From positions 1 through 64,000 of the forward strand of contig SUGL01000033.1 of the NCBI GenBank assembly GCA_004963905.1: DNA of 64,000 nt, read 5' to 3'. Positions 42,511 to 49,748 of the stretch are shown here, in pieces. A program made the translations under genes and the position numbers. The notes beneath the pieces were generated by a model, which worked only from the letters and a program-made list of their open reading frames with translations, was not told the DNA's origin and ran no database searches. The stretch is from Mesorhizobium sp. GTDB taxonomy: Bacteria > Pseudomonadota > Alphaproteobacteria > Rhizobiales > Rhizobiaceae. Within the stretch, counting starts at the first letter, position 1. The number at the start of each line of letters is the position of its first letter.

Positions 42511-43838
42511 ATCCGGTCGTGTTTTGCGGGCCAAGTCTGCGGGCGCACGACATCGCGCCTTACGATGGATTCGAATTCCGCCCCCCGGTACGCCAAGGAG
42601 ACCTCTATGCCGCCGCTCGCGGCGGCCCAAGAGCAATCGGCATCATCGACGGCTATTTCGATGGTCAGCCTGCCGTCTTGCACAAGGAGATACTTTGGGC
42701 CTTGACGCAAGGGATCGCCGTATTCGGCGCGTCCAGCATGGGCGCGCTCCGCGCCGCGGAATTGCATTCGTTCGGCATGCGCGGCGTCGGGCACATTTTC
42801 GAAGCCTGTCGCGACGGCGAACTCACCGACGACGACGAGGTCGCGCTTATCCATGGTCCGCCGGAAACCGGCTACATCCACCTGAGCGAGCCGATGGTGA
42901 ATATCCGCGCGACGCTCGAGCGGGCGGTCGCACAAGAGATCATCGACAGGCCGACAAGCGCGCGCCTGGCAGCTTCGTCCAAGGCGCGGTTCTATCGGGA
43001 TAGAACCTGGGCGGACGTCCTGGCAGACGTCGACGATCCCGGAACGGCGCAGGAGCTGGCTGCCTGGCTGCGGACAGGCAAGGTCGACAGGAAGCGCGAG
43101 GACGGATTGCAACTGCTGAAGGAGATGGACGCGTTTATCCGCCGCGGCGCTGCACAAGCGCCTCCCGACTTCCACTTCGAGTGGACGGAAAACTGGCACA
43201 ATGCATCCTGGCGAAATGAAACAGCGCGGACCAGCAACAAAGCCACTGCCGAAGAAGCTGCCATCCTCGATGAGCTTCGGCTGCGCGGCGACTATGCGCG
43301 GTTGCGTCGCGAGGCGCTGCTTCGTCTGCTTGCCCGCGGCGATGACGCAGCGCCGGATCGCCTGGCGGTCAGGCGCGCCATGAGCGAGTTTCGCTCGCGG
43401 CGAAGGCTTATGCGGCAAACGGACGTAATCGACTGGATACACAAAAACGGAACGGATCTAGCGGGCCTGGAGCGCATGATCGAGGATGATGCGGCCGTCG
43501 AGACGCTCGCGCGAGATCGCGATGCCGAGCTGCATCGGGGCATGCTCGACCGGTTACGCGAACTCGAGCTCTACCCTGGCTATCGAGAGAATGCCCTGGC
43601 CAGGCAGCGCCAGTCGCCATCGTTGTCCGCGCCGATGCCTCGTGCCCTGCTCGCTGCCTGGTTTTTCGAGGAACAACTCGGCCGCGCCATACCTCGAGAC
43701 ATTGCCGACTATGCCACTTCCATCGGATTGCCCGGCGTCGACGAGTTCTATGACCTGCTGGCTCATGGATATGCTTTCGCGGCCGGCCGCAGCTCGCCCG
43801 ACGACTCTGGCCTGACCGACGAAAACGGGCTAACTTGA
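42507..43838 (+). CDS. TfuA-like protein
   Basis: A 443-residue protein. The N-terminal ~200 residues are the TfuA domain named from Rhizobium trifolitoxin synthesis: VVFCGPSLRAHDI at the start, RQGDLYAAARGGPRAIGIID GYFDGQPAV, HKEILWALTQGIAVFGASSM GALRAAEL, and GELTDDDEVALIHGPPE. TfuA is the partner of YcaO in thioamide formation, probably delivering sulfide. The C-terminal ~240 residues are helical and charged and do not resemble a named domain. It overlaps the YcaO stop and the next gene's TTG start, making a three-gene coupled unit. Confidence 0.9.
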   Translation: MNPVVFCGPSLRAHDIAPYDGFEFRPPVRQGDLYAAARGGPRAIGIIDGYFDGQPAVLHKEILWALTQGIAVFGASSMGALRAAELHSFGMRGVGHIFEACRDGELTDDDEVALIHGPPETGYIHLSEPMVNIRATLERAVAQEIIDRPTSARLAASSKARFYRDRTWADVLADVDDPGTAQELAAWLRTGKVDRKREDGLQLLKEMDAFIRRGAAQAPPDFHFEWTENWHNASWRNETARTSNKATAEEAAILDELRLRGDYARLRREALLRLLARGDDAAPDRLAVRRAMSEFRSRRRLMRQTDVIDWIHKNGTDLAGLERMIEDDAAVETLARDRDAELHRGMLDRLRELELYPGYRENALARQRQSPSLSAPMPRALLAAWFFEEQLGRAIPRDIADYATSIGLPGVDEFYDLLAHGYAFAAGRSSPDDSGLTDENGLT

Positions 43839-45286
43839 AACCGCATTCGCTGACGATATCGCAGACGTGCATGCCTTTGTCCGTACGGGGGACAATCGTG
43901 ACATCTGGAGGGGAACACTCTGTATTCGAGAATGGAACGCGCTTTCGGCTGTTTGCCCAAGCGCCGTTCCTTAAGGCTTTCCACCGGCCCGAAATCGTGC
44001 ACGTGTCGTCGCCTGCGGGGTCGGTCGGCCCCGGTCCCGGTGACAGGCGCATGTATGTCGTCGACCCCATTGGCAAGGCGTTTGCCTACGGCCTGGCGGA
44101 AAATGTGCGCGGTGACCCGCTCTATTTAATGCCGCCTTGGCGCGGCGATGTCTTTCCTCCGGCGTTTCCCGATGTCGACGGGCATTTCGATCACATCGGC
44201 CCGGACGATCCGACATTCGAGGCTGCGCACCTGTTTGGCTCGGTGCGTTTCACCCTGGACGTGTGGGAGAAGTATTTCGGCCATCCCATCGCCTGGCATT
44301 TCCAGCGCGACCTCGATCGGCTGGAACTGGTGATACAGCGCAATCTGCACGAAAACGCCTTCATGGGTTACGGTTTTCTGGAGGTCGGCATACACGAGAC
44401 GCCGGATGGCCAGGTCGAGCCGTTCACGCTCAACTTCGACGTTGTCGCCCACGAGGTCGGCCACTGCGTCATCTATTCCGTCATCGGCGTGCCCGACCCC
44501 GGGACGGCCAGCGCGGAATATTACGGTTTTCACGAATCCTCTGCCGACCTTGCTGCGCTCGTCGCGGCTCTGCATTTCGATTCCGTGGTGGACGAGTTGT
44601 TGGAAGCGAGCCACGGCAATCTTTACACGCACAATCTCGTCAACCGCATCGCCGAGCTGTCCAGTAACAGCCAGATCAGGCTCGCCGCCAACCCGCTGTC
44701 GATGCTGGATTTCGTCCAGGGCTGGAGCGACGAGCATGCTCTCGCCCAACCGCTCACCGGTGCGATGTTCGACATTTTCGTCGACCTCTTCCACGAGGAG
44801 CTGGTCGCCCGCGGCCTGATCACCCAGGACCAGGAAGATCTGTCCGACAGGCTGGAGGACAGCCCCGACTATTTCCGCGTCATCCAGCCGATGTTCGACG
44901 AAGCCTATGCTGCGTCACCCTGGGCGTTTCGCGAGGCATTGATCGCTTCGCGCGACGAGCTCGGCATGCTTCTTGCCGAAACCTGGCGTCGGCTGTCGCC
45001 GGACGGTCTCAGCTATGCCGAGGTCGGGAACACGCTGCGCGCCGTCGACAGGATGATGACCGGCGGACGCTGGCGCACCATCATCGACGTCAATCTCAAT
45101 CGCAGGGCGATCGGCTTTGTGAGCGCCGGCCCCAAAATCAAGCCTTTCGGGCCGAAAAGCCACTTTGGTTTGCCGAGGGTATTCGTCCCGGCGCGTCATG
45201 GCGCTTGTTGTGCACGGCACCTGCGCATCGCCAGACATGTGGGAACGCGAAGCGGCCTGGCCAGAAGCAGGGCTGGCGTTCTTTGA
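43835..45286 (+). CDS. Gluzincin-like metallopeptidase-fold protein in the YcaO locus
   Basis: A 483-residue protein of unknown family. Zinc site: H206-E-V-G-H210 in DVVAHEVGHCVIYSVIG, and a probable third ligand E234 in YYGFHESSADLAAL, 24 residues on. This is the spacing and sequence type of thermolysin-like (M4) peptidases. No signal peptide, so it would act in the cytoplasm, unlike secreted M4 enzymes. The C-terminal ~50 residues are basic and probably unstructured. The start is TTG at 43835, overlapping the tfuA stop (TTGA); ATG at 43871 is the alternative. A natural guess is processing of the repeat-bearing product, but this is not proven. Confidence 0.75.
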   Translation: MKPHSLTISQTCMPLSVRGTIVTSGGEHSVFENGTRFRLFAQAPFLKAFHRPEIVHVSSPAGSVGPGPGDRRMYVVDPIGKAFAYGLAENVRGDPLYLMPPWRGDVFPPAFPDVDGHFDHIGPDDPTFEAAHLFGSVRFTLDVWEKYFGHPIAWHFQRDLDRLELVIQRNLHENAFMGYGFLEVGIHETPDGQVEPFTLNFDVVAHEVGHCVIYSVIGVPDPGTASAEYYGFHESSADLAALVAALHFDSVVDELLEASHGNLYTHNLVNRIAELSSNSQIRLAANPLSMLDFVQGWSDEHALAQPLTGAMFDIFVDLFHEELVARGLITQDQEDLSDRLEDSPDYFRVIQPMFDEAYAASPWAFREALIASRDELGMLLAETWRRLSPDGLSYAEVGNTLRAVDRMMTGGRWRTIIDVNLNRRAIGFVSAGPKIKPFGPKSHFGLPRVFVPARHGACCARHLRIARHVGTRSGLARSRAGVL

Positions 45287-45308
45287 GTGAGATGAGGAGG
45301 AACGTCTT

Positions 45309-45491
45309 ATGCAATACGTCGTAACGGAAATCATGGATAGCATCGAACTACTGCAGGATCATGTAAATAACATATCCAAAAAACGGGGTAGGGTCATAAG
45401 TGTACTATGGCGCGAAAGCGACCGTGTTTATGTTGTGACGCATGAGTTGGAAGTAGCTGAGAAACAAGGCCGAGGCCAGAAGGCTGCCTGA
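45309..45491 (+). CDS. 60-aa protein of the YcaO-TfuA locus
   Basis: A small ORF with a strong ribosome site (GATGAGGAGGAACGTCTT) 22 bases after the metallopeptidase-like gene. The product MQYVVTEIMDSIELLQDHVN NISKKRGRVISVLWRESDRV YVVTHELEVAEKQGRGQKAA is soluble, charged, has no Cys and no signal peptide. Base composition is lower in GC than the genes before it. It could be a precursor peptide, a carrier or an accessory binding protein; nothing in the sequence decides this. Confidence 0.7.
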   Translation: MQYVVTEIMDSIELLQDHVNNISKKRGRVISVLWRESDRVYVVTHELEVAEKQGRGQKAA

Positions 45492-45553
45492 TGACAAAAA
45501 TCATACTATTTAACACGTTAGACAAATGATCCAGAAACCGGAGGGTAGCGGCA

Positions 45554-46396
45554 ATGGTAGAGAGCCTTCTTAGCGTGTCGGGTATAAATCTATTCGGCCA
45601 TTTTGTAATCGATTTGCAGGTGGTGAACCCACTTTCGGATCCTATCCTGGCGCAGGTGGCGACGGCGAAGCATGTACCAGCGTTGACTGGCAATAAGGTC
45701 GTGAATGGCCTGCGTGTGGCAAGTAAGAACAAGGTTGTCGTCTGGAAACAAAAGGTTTTGGATCAGATTGGGGTTTATACGGTAGGCGGCGCAGACAGCG
45801 CGTGGACCAAGGATGACACGCCTACCGGTGCAATAATCCAGGTGACCGGCGGGGATAGCTTTGTCGGTTATTTCATGAAGCTTGAGAGCGGGTTCGAATT
45901 CATCGGGCGCCGCCCGGGCGCGGGAAACCGAAGCGGGAAGAACAGGCTGCTCGAAGATCAGTTGGAAAACGGCAGGTTTGCAAGGATATATGGCTTCAGT
46001 TTCGAGGGAAGCTACTACGACCTCCCAAGGCCTATAATATTTCTGGTGCACGGAGATGGGGAACTTGTGGCGGAGGATCTCGGCACGTTCAGTGCCGCCC
46101 GCTCACCCAGTCCGACCGGACTGACGGGCCTCGCGGCAGCCGACTTCGACTTCGCCGATGGCCTGCGCGTCTGGTCCTACGACAAGGCCGACTACACGGT
46201 CCGCATGGATGTCGAGACAGGCATGTTCGAGGATGTGCTGCTTGCCGCGACGCTTGGCGGCGGACCAGGAGGCATGGACAGCGCCGGCATGAGCGCGCGC
46301 GGGATGAGCGCAAGGGGGATGAGCGCGCGCGGCATGAGCGCGAGGGGAATGAGCGCGCGTGGCATGAGCGCCCGCGGCGGCGGCAACAGCGACTGA
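45554..46396 (+). CDS. 280-aa protein with C-terminal (GMSAR)6 repeats
   Basis: The N-terminal ~240 residues are beta-rich (VVNPLSDPILAQVATAKHVP ALTGNKV; TPTGAIIQVTGGDSFVGYFM KLESGFEFIGRR; YDLPRPIIFLVHGDGELV) and match no family I recognise. The last ~45 residues are LGGGPGGMDSA, then six perfect GMSAR units (46286-46375), then GGGNSD. No signal peptide. The start ATG at 45554 follows CCGGAGGGTAGCGGCA. It is the next gene after the 60-aa ORF in the YcaO-TfuA run, so the repeats are the best candidate modification site, with Gly or Ser/Met amides as targets. The role of the N-terminal part is unknown. Confidence 0.8.
   Translation: MVESLLSVSGINLFGHFVIDLQVVNPLSDPILAQVATAKHVPALTGNKVVNGLRVASKNKVVVWKQKVLDQIGVYTVGGADSAWTKDDTPTGAIIQVTGGDSFVGYFMKLESGFEFIGRRPGAGNRSGKNRLLEDQLENGRFARIYGFSFEGSYYDLPRPIIFLVHGDGELVAEDLGTFSAARSPSPTGLTGLAAADFDFADGLRVWSYDKADYTVRMDVETGMFEDVLLAATLGGGPGGMDSAGMSARGMSARGMSARGMSARGMSARGMSARGGGNSD
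46286..46375 (+). repeat. Six tandem 15-bp units encoding GMSAR
   Basis: Six codon-quintets GGN-ATG-AGC-GCN-(CGN/AGG). All six translate to GMSAR, while the Gly codons are GGC, GGG, GGG, GGC, GGA, GGC and the Arg codons CGC, AGG, CGC, AGG, CGT, CGC. Synonymous drift with fully conserved residues shows selection on the peptide, not recent slippage. Confidence 0.95.
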
Positions 46397-46676
46397 CCCG
46401 CATGGAATGTGGGTTTTGGCGTGTGCCGGCATCGTGCTGGGCTCGTCGACGGTTTGGGGGCGGCGATACGGAACCGAGCCGCCCCGAGGGGCCTGTCGCG
46501 CCGAGCGGATGACCGGGACGCGGCATATTTCGGGCATCGCTCCTTGGGCGGACTATGGTCCCGGCAACACTCGCTTGAGCACGATCTAATGTGCCATTCT
46601 TGCCGTGCTGCAGTGCACGGTATCTGCGTGCTATATGGTGCATTGATTTGCGTTGCGAGCGCTGACAAGGGAAGCC

Positions 46677-48443
46677 ATGGCCATCAGCCGATACGAGATG
46701 CTTAGTCGAAAGCTGTCGGCGATCGTCTACGCGGACGTGCACGGCTACAGTCGCCTGATGGATCAGGACGAGGCGGGGACGGTTGTCCGCCTGACCCGAT
46801 CGCTTAACCTGATACGCGGCCTGACCGGCGACTATGGCGGTTCAATTGTCGACACCGCCGGCGACGGCCTGGTGGCGCTGTTCCCCAGCCCGACCCAGGC
46901 ATTGCATTTCGCGGTCGAGATGCAGCGGGAACTATCCAACGAGGCGGTATGGTCGGGCGCCGACGATCCCATCACCTACCGGATTGGAATTACTGTTGGA
47001 GACACGATCGCCAGCGACGGCACCATCTATGGCCACGGCATCAATTTGGCCGCCCGGATCCAGTCGCTGGCCGCGCCGCGCGGCATCTGCATCGCCGAAT
47101 CCGTTCGCCAATTCGTTCGCGATGACCCGGAGTGCTCGTTCCGGTCGCTGGGCAAGCAAAAGCTGAAGAACATTGCCGAGGAAATCGAGGTCTTCGCCGT
47201 CGATTTCGAATTGTCGCATTCCGAGTCCGCCACACCGCCGCTGCTCTTCGCCCCTGCGCCCGAGCGTTTCGTGCCGGAGAGTTCGCTGGCAGTCTTGCCG
47301 CTCGAGAACGTTTCGGGCGACCCTGCGGATTTTCATTTGTGCCAGGGTGTCGTGGCGGACCTCATTTCCAATCTGTGCCGATTCCGCAACCTGATGGTGA
47401 TCGCGCGGCACTCGACGATTGCCGTTGTCGCGCAGACGCAATCGCTGCGCGAGATCGCCAATCAATTGGGCGTTCGCTATCTCCTCTCGGGCAGCCTGCG
47501 CCGGGCAGGCAACCGTCTTCGGGTTGCAATGGACCTGATCGAAGCGCAAACCGAGCACACGATCTGGTCGGAGCGCTACGACGGCAGCATCGAGGACGTC
47601 TTCGCCTTCCAGGACGACGTTACGGCCACGACCGCGTCGCGGCTGGCCATACAGATCGACATGGCCGAGAAGCGGCGGCTGATGGCGCATAACCATCCCA
47701 ATATTCACGCCTACGGCATGATCCTGCGCGGACAGGATCTCAGCTTCCGCTTCCGCCCGGAGAGCAATTGGCATGCCAGGCGCCTCTACGAGCAGGCGCG
47801 CAATCTCGATCCTCGCTACGCCCGCAGCTATGCGGCCCTGTCGCGGACGTTCAATGTCGAGTGGCGTTATGCGTGGACCAAGGATCCGGAAGCTGCGCTG
47901 AACGAGGCGTTGAACCTGGCGAATCTGGCCGTCCAGTATGACGACCTGGATGCGCGCGGTTACTCCGAGATGGGTTTGGCCCACCTCTACAAGAAGCAGC
48001 ACGATCCGGCGATCGCCGCCTACGAACGCGCCCTGCAACTCAATCCCAACGACGCCGATCTGCTGGCCGAGATGGGTGACTGCCTTGTTTATGTCAGGCA
48101 GGCGGAGCGCTCCGTAAAGCTGCTGGAGCGGGCGATGCGTCTCAATCCCTACTATCCCGACGCTTATCTCTGGTATCTTGGCGATGCCTATTTTCAGCTG
48201 GGCGAATATGAAAAAACGATAGAGACGTTGCAAAAGATGCGGGATGGCTCAGAGGGTCATCGGCTCATGGCGGCGAGTCATGCCTATCTCGGCAACACAA
48301 GGGAAGCCGAGATGCATGCCCATGCGCTGTTGGAAGTGCACCCCAACTTCACCACCGAGCAGTGGCGCAAGGTGCCCCCGCACAAATATCCTGAGGACAC
48401 TGAGCTGCTTGTCGATGGTTTGCGCAAGGCCGGCTTAAAGTAG
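46677..48443 (+). CDS. Class III adenylate/guanylate cyclase with TPR domain
   Basis: A 588-residue soluble protein. The N-terminal catalytic domain (about 10-165) shows the two metal aspartates in IVYADVHGYSRLMDQDEAGT and VDTAGDGLVALFPSP, then GITVGDTIASDGTIYGHGIN LAARIQS. A middle TolB-like part (LAVLPLENVSGDPADFHLCQ GVVADLISNL) and TPR units at the C-terminus (YSEMGLAHLYKKQHDPAIAA; DAYLWYLGDAYFQLGEYEKT) follow. This architecture is frequent in rhizobia. It would make cAMP in the cytoplasm. The ATG at 46677 is chosen. It follows the repeat protein by 280 bases, so membership in the locus is uncertain; its 3' end overlaps the convergent ligase gene by nine bases. Confidence 0.9.
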   Translation: MAISRYEMLSRKLSAIVYADVHGYSRLMDQDEAGTVVRLTRSLNLIRGLTGDYGGSIVDTAGDGLVALFPSPTQALHFAVEMQRELSNEAVWSGADDPITYRIGITVGDTIASDGTIYGHGINLAARIQSLAAPRGICIAESVRQFVRDDPECSFRSLGKQKLKNIAEEIEVFAVDFELSHSESATPPLLFAPAPERFVPESSLAVLPLENVSGDPADFHLCQGVVADLISNLCRFRNLMVIARHSTIAVVAQTQSLREIANQLGVRYLLSGSLRRAGNRLRVAMDLIEAQTEHTIWSERYDGSIEDVFAFQDDVTATTASRLAIQIDMAEKRRLMAHNHPNIHAYGMILRGQDLSFRFRPESNWHARRLYEQARNLDPRYARSYAALSRTFNVEWRYAWTKDPEAALNEALNLANLAVQYDDLDARGYSEMGLAHLYKKQHDPAIAAYERALQLNPNDADLLAEMGDCLVYVRQAERSVKLLERAMRLNPYYPDAYLWYLGDAYFQLGEYEKTIETLQKMRDGSEGHRLMAASHAYLGNTREAEMHAHALLEVHPNFTTEQWRKVPPHKYPEDTELLVDGLRKAGLK

Positions 48444-49748
48444 CGCGGCCGCAGCCGCGACGGGCGCTCGCGCCAGCCGCAATTGCTTCTGATGCCGGTA
48501 CTCGAGCGCGATCGCGCCCCAGATCAGCCCGAGCAGCAGATAGAGATGGCGCCAGTGGTCGATGTCGATGAAGGTGCCGAGGCCGATATTGCCGAGATAG
48601 GCGACATAGGCGCAAAGCAGATAGGGCTGCCACGGCCGGTCGCGCAGCAGGATGCGGAAACCTGCCCCGATCGTCCACAACGTCAGCGTCAGGAACGAGA
48701 CGAAGCCCAGCCAGCCATAATCCATCAGCGCCTTCAGCCAGATGTCGTGCGTATCCTCGCCATAGATGGTGCCGAACACCAGCGGCCCGATGCCGAATGG
48801 ATGCTCCATCGCCATCTGGAAGCCGATCGTGTAGCGGGCGAAGCGGCCGAGACGCGCGGTATCATAGCTCTGCTCGAGATGCGCGCGCTGCGTGAACATG
48901 TCCGACACGCCGGGCAACTGCAGGATGACGAGGATGGCGATGACCAGCAGCGCGACGGCTCCGATCGTCATCACCACCAGCCGTAGCCGGAACATGCCGC
49001 TGGCGCTCTGCAGGAACAGGCAAGCGGTGAGCAGGACCGCCGACACCGCGAACATGCCCCAGGCGCCGCGCGAGAAGGAGAAGAAGATGCCGGCGGCGAT
49101 GATCAGCAACGGCACCGCCAGCAGCGGCATGCGCGACACCGGACCGGTCAAAAGCAGATAGAGCAGGTAGGTGCCGGGCAGCACCAGAAACGGCCCGAAC
49201 ACGTTCGGGTCCTGGAAGGCGCCGGCGGCGCGGTCGTATTTGGTGAACATCTCCGCGCCGGGGAAGGCATGGAAATAGCCGGCGATGCCGAGCAGCGACG
49301 TCGCGACGGCCGAAACCACATAGGCGATGAAGATCAGCCGGTAGAGGTCGGGCTGGACCGACGTCACCGAGGCGAAGAAGACCGCGCTGAAGGCCAGGAA
49401 CAGCGAGACGGCGAGATAGAGCGGCGTGTTGGCGAGATCCGCCATCTGCGTCATCGCCATCATGCCGCCGATGTTCATCGCCACCAGCAGCACCAGCAGC
49501 GGCAGTATGGCCCGCGATATTCTCAGGCCGAACAGCGCCCAGACGGCGATCAGCCCGGCCATGTAGAGCTCGTAAGGCGCGGGCTCGCTGATGACGAAGC
49601 CGGAGAGCAGGATGCCGACGACGATCGCTGCCGATGAGATCAGCGCGATCAGCTTGGCGTTGACCGCCGAAGGCGGCAACTGGTTGACCGCGGATGGCGG
49701 CAACTTGTCGACCGCCGACGCTGGCAGTTCATGCGCGACGGCGCTCAA
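48435..49748 (-). CDS. O-antigen ligase/polymerase family membrane protein
   Basis: A 437-residue protein with about eleven predicted helices and a large periplasmic loop before the last ones (DTARLGRFARYTIGFQMAME HPFGIGPLVFG TIYGEDTHD), the pattern of Wzy_C/WaaL-type enzymes such as ExoQ. It would polymerise or ligate repeat units in the periplasm. The cytoplasmic N-terminus has an unusual threefold repeat, ASAVDKLPPSAVNQLPPSAV N. The gene follows, with a four-base overlap, the glycosylphosphotransferase at 49745. Confidence 0.87.
   Translation of the reverse strand: MSAVAHELPASAVDKLPPSAVNQLPPSAVNAKLIALISSAAIVVGILLSGFVISEPAPYELYMAGLIAVWALFGLRISRAILPLLVLLVAMNIGGMMAMTQMADLANTPLYLAVSLFLAFSAVFFASVTSVQPDLYRLIFIAYVVSAVATSLLGIAGYFHAFPGAEMFTKYDRAAGAFQDPNVFGPFLVLPGTYLLYLLLTGPVSRMPLLAVPLLIIAAGIFFSFSRGAWGMFAVSAVLLTACLFLQSASGMFRLRLVVMTIGAVALLVIAILVILQLPGVSDMFTQRAHLEQSYDTARLGRFARYTIGFQMAMEHPFGIGPLVFGTIYGEDTHDIWLKALMDYGWLGFVSFLTLTLWTIGAGFRILLRDRPWQPYLLCAYVAYLGNIGLGTFIDIDHWRHLYLLLGLIWGAIALEYRHQKQLRLARAPVAAAAALL

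Noticed and set aside
46286..46375. Short direct repeats considered as a CRISPR or minisatellite
   Set aside because: The units are 15 bp, contiguous without spacers, in frame and coding for GMSAR. Protein-level conservation argues for coding repeats.
46089..46742. A 217-codon minus-strand frame opposite the repeat protein
   Set aside because: Produced by the reverse complement of the GMSAR repeats (Arg/Ala/His-rich), and it crosses the promoter of the cyclase gene.
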